Shown piece by piece: positions 35,598 through 44,254 of a stretch of DNA of 64,000 nt. The position numbers and the translations under genes were made by a program. The stretch spans positions 1 to 64,000 of the forward strand of contig NZ_JADPSA010000013.1 in NCBI RefSeq assembly GCF_017347085.1, written 5' to 3'. The first letter of the stretch is position 1, and each line of letters opens with the position of its first letter. This stretch comes from Nesterenkonia sp. E16_10 (GTDB lineage Bacteria; Actinomycetota; Actinomycetes; Actinomycetales; Micrococcaceae). The notes below the pieces were generated by a model. That model did no database searches. It had not been told where the DNA came from and saw only the letters and a program-made list of their open reading frames with translations.

Positions 35598-36527
35598 TCA
35601 GGGAAGTCGGTGCCCGGCGGCGACCAGCAGCTCGTACCACTCACGCCGCGAGAGCCTGACCTTGGAGCCCGCCGCGGCCTCCTCCACCCGGGCGCCCTGG
35701 GTGGTGCCCAGCACCACCTGGATATCGGCGGGGTGCCGGGTCAGCCAGGCGGTGGCGATACCGGTGGGGGTGACCCCGTGGCGCTGCGCCAACCGGTCCA
35801 ACACCGCATTGAGCTCGGGGTAGTCCGGGTTCTGCAGGAAGACGCCGCTGGGTGACTGATACGGCGACCAGGCCTGCAGCGTGATTGCGTGCCGGCGGCA
35901 GTATTCGACGATGTCGGCCCCAGCGGGAGTGACCGCCCCGGCGCCGTCGAGGGTATTGGCCTGCGCGCCCTCGGTGAGGATCGGCGCATGGACCAGGGAG
36001 AGCTGCATCTGGTTGACCACCAGCGGCTGGGTCACCGCCGTGCGCAGCAGCTCGATCTGGCCCACGGTGTGGTTGGAGACCCCGAAGTGGCGGACCTTCC
36101 CGGCGGCCTGGAGCGCATCGAAGGCGCGGGCGACCTCGGCGGGCTCCACCAGCGGGTCGGGCCGGTGCAGGAGCAGGATGTCGAGGTACTCGGTCTGCAG
36201 CGCCCGCAGCGATTCCTCCACCTCGGTGACGATGTGCTCATAGGAGAAGTCGTAGAACGGCCCGTCCGTCACGATGCCGACCTTGGACTGGATCAGCACC
36301 TCCTCGCGCTCGGCGCCGGTGAGCTTCACGGCCTCGGCGAAGCGCCGTTCACAGGTGTGTGGGGCGCCGCCGTAGATGTCGGCGTGGTCGAGGAAGTCCA
36401 CCCCGGCCGTGCGGGCACGGTCGTAGAGCTCCCGGATCTGCTGGTCGGTCTTGTCTGCGATCCGCATCAGTCCCAGCACCAGCTGAGAGGCGGAGAGTTC
36501 GGCGGCGGGCAGGTCGATGGTCCTCAT
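35598..36527 (-). CDS. Aldo/keto reductase of the betaine-catabolic cluster
   Basis: A 309-residue NADPH-dependent (beta/alpha)8 reductase. Family signatures are GVDFLDHADIYGG (catalytic Asp and Tyr), VLIQSKVGI with the catalytic Lys, and KVRHFGVSNHTVGQIELL. It resembles the YdhF-type oxidoreductases. The ATG overlaps the sarcosine oxidase stop by ATGA, so it is translated with the demethylation genes. Its substrate there is unclear; aldehyde removal after demethylation is only a guess. Confidence 0.88.
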   Translation of the reverse strand: MRTIDLPAAELSASQLVLGLMRIADKTDQQIRELYDRARTAGVDFLDHADIYGGAPHTCERRFAEAVKLTGAEREEVLIQSKVGIVTDGPFYDFSYEHIVTEVEESLRALQTEYLDILLLHRPDPLVEPAEVARAFDALQAAGKVRHFGVSNHTVGQIELLRTAVTQPLVVNQMQLSLVHAPILTEGAQANTLDGAGAVTPAGADIVEYCRRHAITLQAWSPYQSPSGVFLQNPDYPELNAVLDRLAQRHGVTPTGIATAWLTRHPADIQVVLGTTQGARVEEAAAGSKVRLSRREWYELLVAAGHRLP

Positions 36528-37693
36528 CCCTGCAGACTACTGCGCTGCGGGTCGAAGAGCTCGATGGGGTGCGCGGTGTCCCCGTTGAGCGCCAGATCGG
36601 CCAGGATCTCCCCGACCACCGGCACGAACTTGAAGCCGTGGCCGGAGAAGCCGCAGGCCACCGAGACCTGTGGGTGCTCCGGGTGCAGCCCGATGACGAA
36701 GTGTTCATCCGGGGTCACCGTGTACAGGCAGGTCTTGGCCTGGACCAGGTCCCCGCTGAGGTGTGGGAAGAGCTCCCGCGCGCGGGTCTGCATGCGCGCA
36801 TTCTCCGCCGGCTGGATGCTGCGATCGATGGTGTTCGCGGTGGTGGGGATGCCTTCGCGAAAGAAGCCGAGCTTGAAGCCTCCGTGCGGTCCGTCGGTCA
36901 TCGGGAACCCATAGATCTGCAGGTTCCCATAGGTCTGCTCCACGTAGATCGGGTGCTGCTCCTGGCTCCAGGCCGGGTAGGGAACCGCGTCGAAGTCCGG
37001 GGCGAACCAGTGGAACACCATCCGTTCCACGCTGAGCGGAAGCCGCATCCCCGCGAGCAGCTCCGGCGCCCAGGCGCCCGGGGTGATCACCAGTCGGGCT
37101 GCCCGGTAGTTCCCCGCGTCGGTGCGCACGGTGACCCCGTCGCCCTCGGCGGACCACCAGCGCACCGACTCCTCGAAGTGCAGCTCGGCGCCCTTGCGCG
37201 CGGCGACCTCGGCGTTGGCGCGCACGGTCTCCTCCGGACGCACATAGCCGGCGTTGGCCTCATAGAGGCCCATGGCCCCATCCTGCGGGTCCATGGTGGG
37301 GAAGCGCTGCCGGATCTGCGCGGCGGTGAGCACCTCGTGCTCGAGTCCGTGCTCCAGGGCCGCCGCATGGGAGCCGGCAAAGGTCTTGGACTCGGGGTGC
37401 CCGATGTAGATGCCGCCGCAGAGCCGCATCAGGTCACGGCCGGACTCCTCCTCGAGCTTGCGGAATCCCGCGTAGGAGTTGAAGAGCAGCGGCACATAGG
37501 CGGAGTCCTCGAAATAGGACTGCCGGATGATCCTGCTCCCGCCGTGGGCGGACCCCTGGTCATGCCCCGGTCGATAGGTCTCCAGTCCCAGCACTCGGGC
37601 TCCGCGTTCGGCGAGCGCGTTCGCCGCGGCTCCGCCCATGGATCCGAGTCCGATCACGATCACGTCATAGGAGTTCGATTCCGGCATGCTCAT
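36524..37693 (-). CDS. solA: Monomeric sarcosine oxidase / N-methyl-L-tryptophan oxidase
   Basis: Flavoenzyme oxidising N-methyl amino acids such as sarcosine to glycine, formaldehyde and H2O2. The 389-residue protein has the FAD motif DVIVIGLGSMGGAAANALAERG (about 9-30), GGSRIIRQSYFED, the covalent-flavin cysteine in KTCLYTVTPDEHFVIG (Cys about 320), and the C-terminal SGHGFKFVPVVGE. It is fused by ATGA overlaps to the dimethylglycine oxidase gene upstream and the aldo/keto reductase downstream. Context favours sarcosine as substrate. Confidence 0.92.
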   Translation of the reverse strand: MSMPESNSYDVIVIGLGSMGGAAANALAERGARVLGLETYRPGHDQGSAHGGSRIIRQSYFEDSAYVPLLFNSYAGFRKLEEESGRDLMRLCGGIYIGHPESKTFAGSHAAALEHGLEHEVLTAAQIRQRFPTMDPQDGAMGLYEANAGYVRPEETVRANAEVAARKGAELHFEESVRWWSAEGDGVTVRTDAGNYRAARLVITPGAWAPELLAGMRLPLSVERMVFHWFAPDFDAVPYPAWSQEQHPIYVEQTYGNLQIYGFPMTDGPHGGFKLGFFREGIPTTANTIDRSIQPAENARMQTRARELFPHLSGDLVQAKTCLYTVTPDEHFVIGLHPEHPQVSVACGFSGHGFKFVPVVGEILADLALNGDTAHPIELFDPQRSSLQG

Positions 37694-40281
37694 CCCCTCA
37701 TTCTGCTGCCGCGCGGGTCGAAGCGCGGTTCCGCGGCGAGGACGGCGGCGAGACGTTCACCGAAGTACTCGATCTCCACCGGATCCCCGATGCTGTGTCC
37801 CGCGCCCTCCAACCAGGCGTAGGCGATGGACTCCCCCACCGTATATCCCTGGTCCGCGCTGGTGACGTAGCCCAGCGGGTCAGTCCCGCCGGGGGCGAAG
37901 ACCGGCTCGTGCCCGAGGACCACGCGTGCCGGATCCTGCAGCACCAGGCACTGCAGACGACGCCGCGGCACCGCCGTGCCGGAGGCGGGTGCCCCCGCGA
38001 CGGCGAAGTCCACCCCGGCCTCCACCGGCGTGTGCTCCCGGGTCATGTCGGTGCCGAAGAGCCGGAAGCCCTTCTCCACCCGCAGACTCTCGAAGGCTCG
38101 GCGTCCGATCGGTCGGATCTGCTGGGGCTGACCAGCCTGATTCAGCGCGTCCCAGAGGAATCCGCCGAACTCCGCCGGGGCGTAGAGCTCCCAGCCGAGC
38201 TCCCCGACGTAGCTCAGCCGCAGCGCGAGCACCGGGACCCCGGCCACTCGCAGCGCCCGGGCGCGGTAGAACCTGAAGTGTTCATCGGCGAGGTCCTCCT
38301 CGACGAGATTCTGCAGCACGGTGCGCGCCTGCGGTCCCCACAGGCCCAGCCCGCAGGCACCGGTGGTCGCGTCGCTCAGCTGCACGCCCTCTTCGGTGGC
38401 CGAGTGGTGTTCGGCGATCCGGGCGTGCAGCCAGGCCGTGTCCACCGGACCGTTGATGCCCAGGTGGTAGCTCTGCGGCCCGGTGCGCGCCAGGGTGATG
38501 TCCGAGAGCACCCCGCCGCGCTCGTCGAGCAGCAGCGCGTAGACGATGCCGCCGACGGCCTTGCTCGGTCTCCGGCTGAGCAGCCCGCGGGCATGCAGGT
38601 CCAGCAGGAAGCCAGTGGCGCCGTGCGCTGAGGGTGCCGCCGCGGAGTGAGCTGCGGCGTCGTCGTCGGCATGGGGCGCTGGGCTGTGCAGCTGCAGCCG
38701 CGGCAGCGAGGACATGTCCACCAGCCCGACGTGCTCGCGCAGGTGCCGCGCCTCACGGGCGACGATCGGGCTCCAGTGCCTCGCGCTCCAGGCATCCCGG
38801 TCGGGCAGCGGCTGGTCACCCAGGTGCGCCTCGCCCAGGGAGCGGTTGGACTCAAACCAGAGCGGCCGCTCCCAGCCTGCGGCGGACTCGAAGACCGCGC
38901 CGAGCTCCTGCTGCCGGGCGTGGAACGCCGAGCTGCGCAGCCCGCGCATACGCAGCGTGGTGGACTTGGGGTGGATGATGTCGTAGACCTCGTCGTAGGA
39001 CTCCTCGCCCTGTTCGCGGGCCCACCTGGACGAGACCACCGCGGGATCGAAGCGGCTCAGGTCCAGAGAGTGAGTGTCGATGCCGGGGTCTCCGGTGGTC
39101 ATCCAGTCCGCCATCACCTGGCCGACTCCGGCCGACTGGGTGACCCAGACCGATTGGGCCATCCACAGTCCTGCAGTGCCCGGCACCGGCCCCAGCAGCG
39201 GACCGCCGTCGGGGGTGAAGGAAAAGATCCCGTTGAAGCTGCGCGCGGTGTCCAGCCCCGCCAGGCCCTGGCCCTCCCGGGCCAGCTGCGGGAGCAGGCG
39301 CTGCGCCTCGGCCCAGGTGGGGGCGAAGTCCTCGGCGGTGAAGGGGTGCACGGCCGGGTGGATCCCGGTGCGCGCGAAGTCCTCCGCGCCGGCGATCTGC
39401 TCCGGGGCCACCGGCAGCGGGCGATGCTCATAGGCGCCCACGGCGATCCGATCCCCCCACTCGCGCAGGTACATCGCATGGTCCTGGTGCCGCAGCATCG
39501 GCTTGACCACCTCGGTGGCCGCATCGACCCCGGTGGAGGTCGGTTGGCTGAACCCGAATCCGTGCTCCACGGGCAGCATCGGCAGCGCGATGCCGAGCTG
39601 GTCGCGCGCCATCCCCGGTCCCCAGAGCCCGGTGCAGAGTAGGACGATGTCCGCGGGGAGGGTCTGGGTCGCGGCCGGTCCGGTGCCCGTCGGCTCGACG
39701 GGGGTGATCTCGACGCCGGTCACCCTTGACCCGGTCGTGTGCACCGCGCTCACCCGAGTCCAGGGCAGCAGCCTGGCTCCCCCGGCCTGGGCTCTGCGGG
39801 CTTGGAACTCCACCGCCCGCACGCCCTTGACCACCGCATCGGTCGGGGTGTGCAGCCCGCCGAGCAGACCGCTGGTGTTCAGCCCGGGCCACAGCGCAGC
39901 GATCTGCTCCGGGGAGATCAGCTCGGCCGGCACGCCCCAGGCCTGGGCGAGGCCCAGTCGACGGCGCAGCTCGTGCAGCCGCGTCTCGGTGCTGGCCAGC
40001 TCGATCCCGCCGACCCGCTTGGAGACCCACTCCCCGTTCACGTCCAGGCCGTCGAGCTTGTCCAGGGTGCGCTGCGCCAGCTGCGTCATCGCCCGGTTCG
40101 GGGAGGTCTGGAAGACGAATCCCGGCGCGTGCGAGCTGGAGCCGCCGGTCTCGAACAGCGGGCCCTGTTCCACGACGCTGACATCGGTCCATCCGCGCAG
40201 CACCAGCTCATCGGCCACCGCGGCCCCGACCACCCCGAGGCCCACGATCACCACCCGCGGACCCTTGGAGTGCTGCGCCAT
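37690..40281 (-). CDS. Dimethylglycine oxidase-like FAD/folate fusion enzyme
   Basis: Oxidises dimethylglycine to sarcosine and passes the methylene group to folate. The 863-residue protein combines an N-terminal DAO flavin domain (VVIVGLGVVGAAVADEL, about 9-25; SSSHAPGFVFQTSPN, the segment holding the flavin-linking His in the Arthrobacter enzyme) with a C-terminal GcvT-like tetrahydrofolate domain (LVDMSSLPRLQL, SYVGELGWELYAPAEFG, GRRAFESLRVEKGFRLFG). Slightly longer than the 830-residue Arthrobacter enzyme. ATG 40281 is preceded by GAGGGAG. First gene of the solA/aldo-keto operon; sarcosine dehydrogenase is the main alternative. Confidence 0.88.
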   Translation of the reverse strand: MAQHSKGPRVVIVGLGVVGAAVADELVLRGWTDVSVVEQGPLFETGGSSSHAPGFVFQTSPNRAMTQLAQRTLDKLDGLDVNGEWVSKRVGGIELASTETRLHELRRRLGLAQAWGVPAELISPEQIAALWPGLNTSGLLGGLHTPTDAVVKGVRAVEFQARRAQAGGARLLPWTRVSAVHTTGSRVTGVEITPVEPTGTGPAATQTLPADIVLLCTGLWGPGMARDQLGIALPMLPVEHGFGFSQPTSTGVDAATEVVKPMLRHQDHAMYLREWGDRIAVGAYEHRPLPVAPEQIAGAEDFARTGIHPAVHPFTAEDFAPTWAEAQRLLPQLAREGQGLAGLDTARSFNGIFSFTPDGGPLLGPVPGTAGLWMAQSVWVTQSAGVGQVMADWMTTGDPGIDTHSLDLSRFDPAVVSSRWAREQGEESYDEVYDIIHPKSTTLRMRGLRSSAFHARQQELGAVFESAAGWERPLWFESNRSLGEAHLGDQPLPDRDAWSARHWSPIVAREARHLREHVGLVDMSSLPRLQLHSPAPHADDDAAAHSAAAPSAHGATGFLLDLHARGLLSRRPSKAVGGIVYALLLDERGGVLSDITLARTGPQSYHLGINGPVDTAWLHARIAEHHSATEEGVQLSDATTGACGLGLWGPQARTVLQNLVEEDLADEHFRFYRARALRVAGVPVLALRLSYVGELGWELYAPAEFGGFLWDALNQAGQPQQIRPIGRRAFESLRVEKGFRLFGTDMTREHTPVEAGVDFAVAGAPASGTAVPRRRLQCLVLQDPARVVLGHEPVFAPGGTDPLGYVTSADQGYTVGESIAYAWLEGAGHSIGDPVEIEYFGERLAAVLAAEPRFDPRGSRMRG

Positions 40282-40334
40282 CCTGTGCTCCCTCGTCCGC
40301 CCCACGGTTCTGCTGACATCCGGCAAGTGTTGCT

Positions 40335-40359
40335 TAATACGCACTACCACTGTGTATTA
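40335..40359. promoter_or_regulatory. Operator candidate upstream of the dimethylglycine oxidase operon
   Basis: A 25-bp imperfect palindrome with outer arms TAATAC (40335-40340) and GTATTA (40354-40359) and inner CA/TG pairs; it also holds a minus-strand TATTAA that could serve as -10. It lies about 55 bases before the start of the oxidase gene. IclR, encoded just upstream, is the likely ligand. Confidence 0.5.
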
Positions 40360-40442
40360 CGCACCAGCCTAGATTCAGTTGGGGAGCGGGACAAGAGCCC
40401 GGTCAAAATTGACCCGCTGGAGACAAGTCCCCGTGAACCCGG

Positions 40443-41219
40443 TCAGCCGCCAGACGCTCGCACTCCGGGCAGATATCCCAGCCGGGACTCCAGCTGTCCG
40501 GCGGCCTCGCGCAGCATCTCCACATGCTCGGCGAAGGTGGATTCCGGGAGTCGAAAGGCCGGCGCCGTGGTGGAGAAGGCCGCCACCACGGCACCCTGGG
40601 GTCCGCGCACCGGCACCGCCAGGGCATTGATGCCTTCCTCCCACTCGGCCACCGCGGAGGCCCAGCCGCGCTCACGCACCGCCGCGAGCTCGGCGGTGAG
40701 CACCTCGGGCGAGGTGATGGTGGAGGCGGTGAAAGCCTCCAGGGGTGCGGCCAGCACCCGATCCTGCTCGGCCGCGGGAGAGCAGGCGAGCAGCACCTTG
40801 CCGGTGGAGGTGGCATGCAGCGGAGCGCGCTGACCGACGTATTGCCGGGCGACGCCGATCATCCGCTGGCCCACCGTCTGCGTGATGGTCACCGCGTATC
40901 CGGCGTCCAGGATCGCGACGTTGACGGTCTCGTTCAGCGAGGCTGCGGCCGCGTCGCAGCAGGCCTGGGCATCACGGGAGAGATCCACCCGAGCGGTCAC
41001 CGCACTGGCCAGACGCAGCAGCCCGAACCCGAGCCGATACGCGCCCCGCTGACCCTCCTGTTCGACCAGGTCGTGAGCCTCCAGGGTGGCCATCAGCCTT
41101 GAGGCCGTGGAGCGGTGGACCTGCAGTCGGCGTGAGATCTCACTGACGCTCAGCGGCGACTCTGCGCTGAGCAGCTGCAGGATTTGCGCGGCGCGATCCA
41201 CCGATTGGACTTCGCTCAT
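40443..41219 (-). CDS. IclR-family transcriptional regulator
   Basis: Likely controls the betaine demethylation genes on both sides. The 258-residue protein has an N-terminal winged helix (PLSVSEISRRLQVHRSTASRLMATLEAHDLV, about 23-54) and a C-terminal effector domain (VGQRAPLHATSTGKVLLA, AVPVRGPQGAVVAAFS). The last residues of the effector domain are complete. It is divergent from the ferredoxin gene and upstream of the dimethylglycine oxidase gene on the same strand. The inducer is unknown; a methylated amine is the natural candidate. Confidence 0.93.
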   Translation of the reverse strand: MSEVQSVDRAAQILQLLSAESPLSVSEISRRLQVHRSTASRLMATLEAHDLVEQEGQRGAYRLGFGLLRLASAVTARVDLSRDAQACCDAAAASLNETVNVAILDAGYAVTITQTVGQRMIGVARQYVGQRAPLHATSTGKVLLACSPAAEQDRVLAAPLEAFTASTITSPEVLTAELAAVRERGWASAVAEWEEGINALAVPVRGPQGAVVAAFSTTAPAFRLPESTFAEHVEMLREAAGQLESRLGYLPGVRASGG

Positions 41220-41310
41220 GCCAGAACCCCCGGTTCGTTTCGTGCGGATGAATTCGTCTTCAATTTCGGCAAACCCCTTGACGCCCCCTCGGGGACCTCT
41301 TGCATACTTT

Positions 41311-41349
41311 TGTTGTGCAACACGAACGCTGTTGCACTATATGCAACAG
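41311..41349. promoter_or_regulatory. Two palindromic IclR operator candidates and the oxygenase promoter
   Basis: TGTTGTGCAACA (41311-41322) is a 12-bp palindrome. CTGTTGCA-N5-TGCAACAG (41329-41349) is a 21-bp near-perfect palindrome sharing the same TGTTG/CAACA arms. A plus-strand promoter fits within them: TTGTGC (41314-41319), 18 bases, TATATG. Binding would block transcription of the ferredoxin-reductase-oxygenase genes. Confidence 0.65.
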
Positions 41350-41374
41350 TATCCCTGAGTGGCGGTGAAGGCAA

Positions 41375-41722
41375 TTGAGTTTCCGAGCCTGTTCCATCAA
41401 TGACCTGGTTCCCGGCGAAGGACTGCGGGTCACCAGCGTCAGTCCGCCGATCGCCGTGTTCCTCACCGAGGAGGGCACCGTCCACGCCCTGGATGACACC
41501 TGCACCCATCAGGACGCCTCCCTCGCCGCGGGCTGGGTGGAGAACTGCCGGGTGGAATGCCCGCTGCATGAGAGCACCTTCTCGCTGCGGACCGGGGAGG
41601 TGGATCAGCCTCCAGCCAAACGGGGCGTGCGGGCGCATCAGGTCACCGTCCAGGACGGAGAGGTCCTGGTGGAGCTCTCCACGGCGGCCCCGCAGCTGCC
41701 TCCGGGGGTGGAGGTCGCATGA
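41375..41722 (+). CDS. Rieske [2Fe-2S] ferredoxin of the oxygenase system
   Basis: Small electron carrier, 115 residues, with the Rieske ligands C-x-H (DTCTHQDASL, about residue 43) and C-x2-H (VECPLHESTF, about residue 62), and the usual FSLRTGEV that follows. It passes electrons from the reductase encoded next to the oxygenase two genes on. The start is an unusual TTG at 41375: the frame is closed by a stop three codons earlier and no better start precedes the conserved ACSINDL. GAAGG lies just upstream. The stop overlaps the reductase start by ATGA. Confidence 0.92.
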   Translation: MSFRACSINDLVPGEGLRVTSVSPPIAVFLTEEGTVHALDDTCTHQDASLAAGWVENCRVECPLHESTFSLRTGEVDQPPAKRGVRAHQVTVQDGEVLVELSTAAPQLPPGVEVA

Positions 41723-42927
41723 GTCTCGCACTGGACGCTCACCTGCTCATCATCGGCGCCGGCCTCGCCGGCTACTACACCGCGCGCCAGATGCGGACCC
41801 AGGGTCACACCGGCCCGATCACGATCCTCGGTGCCGAGGCGCATCCCGCCTATGACCGCCCGGCCCTGAGCAAGGCCTATCTGTGCGGCACCACGGATCT
41901 CTGCGACCTCTACCTCGATGACCCCGCCGACCCGCTGGATGTCCGCTGGGTCAGATCCGATGCGGTGATCGGGCTCTCCACCGAGCCGCTGGGGGTCTGG
42001 ACCACCTCGGGCACCTTCTACCTCGGCGATGCGGTGGTCATCGCCACCGGAGCCGAGGCCCGACGCCTGGGCGGTCATGCGATCCGCTGCGTGGAGGATG
42101 CCGCCGCGCTGCGAGCCGCCCCGCTGGCGGGCGCCCGGGTAGCGGTGATCGGGGGCGGCTTCCTCGCCCTGGAGACCGCCGCGACCTGCACCACCCGCGG
42201 GGCGGGCAGCGTCACGGTCATCGCCGGGGAGGAGCTGCCGGGCCTGCGGCGGCTGGGCCAGCCCGTGGCGCAGGCGCTGCACCGGCTGCATGCCCAGCAC
42301 GGCGTGCGCTTCCTCGGTGCCGCCCGCGCGCTGAGCGTGACCCCGGCCGGGCACGCCGGGCTCGCGGGGCCACAGGAGCACGCAGGGCCACAGGGGCACG
42401 TCATCACGCTCAGCGACGGCCGTCGGATCGAAGCTGACGTCGTGATCAGCGCCGTGGGCGCAGTCCCCGCCACGGGATGGCTGACCCGCAGCGCGCTCGC
42501 TCTGGACCCCGAGACTCAGGCGGTGCTCACCGATGACACCGGCTTCACCGGGGTCCCCGGGATCTGGGCGGCAGGAGACTGCGCGCTGTGGGCGGCTCAG
42601 CAGACCGGGCTGCGCCCGGTGGGGCACTGGCAGGAGACCGTGGACCAGGCCCAGGCTCTGGCCTCGACGCTGCTCGGTGGCGTCCCCTCCCCCATGCAGG
42701 AGCCCTATCTGTGGTCGGACCAGCATCATGTGACCATCCAGGCGGCCGGGATGCTCGCCCTCGCCGATGAGGTCCAGGTGCTGGCCGGAAGCATCGAGTC
42801 CGGAGATCTGCTGGTGAGCTACCTGCGCGAAGGCACCGAGATCGGCATCCTGGGCATGAATCGACTCCGCGAGGTGGTGCGCTGGCGTCGGGCACGCCGA
42901 ATCCGCCCCGCCGCGCTGGCCGCCTGA
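41719..42927 (+). CDS. FAD-dependent ferredoxin reductase
   Basis: NAD(P)H-dependent reductase of the HcaD/BphA4 type feeding the Rieske ferredoxin. The 402-residue protein has two dinucleotide folds, LLIIGAGLAGYYTARQMR (about 9-26) and VAVIGGGFLALETAA (about 140-154), plus AYDRPALSKAYL and the FAD-site GIWAAGDCALW near residue 275. A short repetitive AGPQEHAGPQGH insert lies between the two halves. A 24-bp duplication at the very end repeats the last codons and the stop. Confidence 0.92.
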   Translation: MSLALDAHLLIIGAGLAGYYTARQMRTQGHTGPITILGAEAHPAYDRPALSKAYLCGTTDLCDLYLDDPADPLDVRWVRSDAVIGLSTEPLGVWTTSGTFYLGDAVVIATGAEARRLGGHAIRCVEDAAALRAAPLAGARVAVIGGGFLALETAATCTTRGAGSVTVIAGEELPGLRRLGQPVAQALHRLHAQHGVRFLGAARALSVTPAGHAGLAGPQEHAGPQGHVITLSDGRRIEADVVISAVGAVPATGWLTRSALALDPETQAVLTDDTGFTGVPGIWAAGDCALWAAQQTGLRPVGHWQETVDQAQALASTLLGGVPSPMQEPYLWSDQHHVTIQAAGMLALADEVQVLAGSIESGDLLVSYLREGTEIGILGMNRLREVVRWRRARRIRPAALAA

Positions 42928-42960
42928 CCCTGCACAGCGCTGGCCGCCTGACCCTGCACA
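42913..42960. repeat. 24-bp tandem duplication spanning the reductase stop codon
   Basis: The unit GCGCTGGCCGCCTGACCC plus TGCACA occurs twice in a row (42913-42936, 42937-42960). The first copy contains the stop codon, so the second lies in the gap before the oxygenase gene and changes the spacing but not the protein. Confidence 0.9.
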
Positions 42961-42989
42961 GACCCGAGCCCCGGAAGAAGGACGACCCG

Positions 42990-44219
42990 ATGATCATCGA
43001 CCAGCTCGACACCCCGCTGACCGGCAGCTCGCTGAAACCGACCCCTGCCGGGGCGGCCTATACCGACGCAGAGATCTTCGGCCGCGAACAGGCCGAGATC
43101 TTCGAAAAGATGTGGAACGCGGTGCTGCGCGCCGAGAGCCTGGCGAGCCCGGGACAGTGGCGCACCGTCACCGTGGGCCGCGAGGAGATCATCGTGGTGC
43201 GCACGCGCAAGGCCGGGATCAAGGCGTATCTCAACGTCTGCCGACACCGCGGCATGCGGGTCTGCACCACCGCCGAGGGCAGGTCCAAGACCCTGCAGTG
43301 CGGGTATCACGCCTGGACCTACGCGCTGGAGGGCGAGCTGGTCGCCGCACCGAACCTGACCTCGATGCCGGATGTGGATCGTGGAGAATACGGGCTCAAG
43401 ACCGTGCATGTGCGCGAATGGCTGGGCTACATCTGGGTCTGCGTCACCCCCACCTTCAGCGGCTCTTCACCAGGCGTCGGCAGCTCTGCGCCAGGTGCCG
43501 CGGCCACGGAGCCCCCCGCCCCGCCGTCGTTCGAGGAGACCGTGATGGCCGAGGTCTCCACCCGATTCGGAGAGATCCAGAGCCTTCAGAACTACGGCAT
43601 CGAGAGTCTGCGGGTCGGTGAGACCCGGCGCTACGAGGTGGCGGCGAACTGGAAGCTGATCATCGAGAACTTCATGGAGTGCTACCACTGCGCGACCATC
43701 CACCCCGAGCTCACCGAGGTGATCCCGGAGTTCGCCGAAGGGTGGGCCTCCCAGGCCAAGGACGAGATCCACGGCGCCTCCTTCGGCGCGCAGGTGCAGG
43801 GCTTCACCGTGGACGGTTCGGCCGGCGTCGCGGCGCTGCCGGCCATCGCGCCGGAGCAGGACCGCAAGTACTACGCCATCACGGTGCGCCCGCAGGTGTT
43901 CATCAACACCGTGCCGGATCATGTGATCTTCCACCGGATGTACCCGGTCTCGGCGTCGAAGACGATCGTGGAATGCGATTGGCTGTTTCTGCCGGAGGTG
44001 GTGGAGCAGAACATGGACGTCTCACGGTCGGTGGAGCTCTTCCACCGGGTCAACCTGCAGGACTTCGAGGCCTGCGAGCAGACCCAGCCCTCGATGTCCT
44101 CTCGGGCCTACGACGACGGCGGGGCCCTGGTCCCCAGCGAGCATCACATCGCGGAGTTCCATCAGTGGTGGGCGGACCGGGTCGGTGCACAGCTCGGCCC
44201 CTCCGCGAAGCCTCGGTGA
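42990..44219 (+). CDS. Rieske oxygenase alpha subunit, probable glycine betaine monooxygenase type
   Basis: Terminal oxygenase that would demethylate a quaternary amine such as glycine betaine. The 409-residue protein has the Rieske centre CRHRGM and CGYHAWTY (about residues 84-106) and the mononuclear iron site ENFMECYHCATIHPEL (about 226-241), which is the pattern of GbcA-like N-demethylases. A Ser/Pro/Ala-rich insert (about 155-178) separates the two domains. Substrate assignment rests on the neighbouring dimethylglycine and sarcosine oxidases; carnitine or stachydrine are alternatives. No GbcB-type reductase is present; separate ferredoxin and reductase genes take that role. Confidence 0.88.
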   Translation: MIIDQLDTPLTGSSLKPTPAGAAYTDAEIFGREQAEIFEKMWNAVLRAESLASPGQWRTVTVGREEIIVVRTRKAGIKAYLNVCRHRGMRVCTTAEGRSKTLQCGYHAWTYALEGELVAAPNLTSMPDVDRGEYGLKTVHVREWLGYIWVCVTPTFSGSSPGVGSSAPGAAATEPPAPPSFEETVMAEVSTRFGEIQSLQNYGIESLRVGETRRYEVAANWKLIIENFMECYHCATIHPELTEVIPEFAEGWASQAKDEIHGASFGAQVQGFTVDGSAGVAALPAIAPEQDRKYYAITVRPQVFINTVPDHVIFHRMYPVSASKTIVECDWLFLPEVVEQNMDVSRSVELFHRVNLQDFEACEQTQPSMSSRAYDDGGALVPSEHHIAEFHQWWADRVGAQLGPSAKPR

Positions 44220-44238
44220 GGTCTCGCGAAGGGGCCGA
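44194..44238. terminator. Hairpin between the oxygenase and catalase genes
   Basis: TCGGCCCCTCCGCGA (44194-44208) pairs with TCGCGAAGGGGCCGA (44224-44238) at 14 of 15 positions. The loop includes the oxygenase stop codon. It separates two convergent genes and could terminate both. Confidence 0.75.
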
Positions 44239-44254
44239 ATGAATGCTGCTGGGA

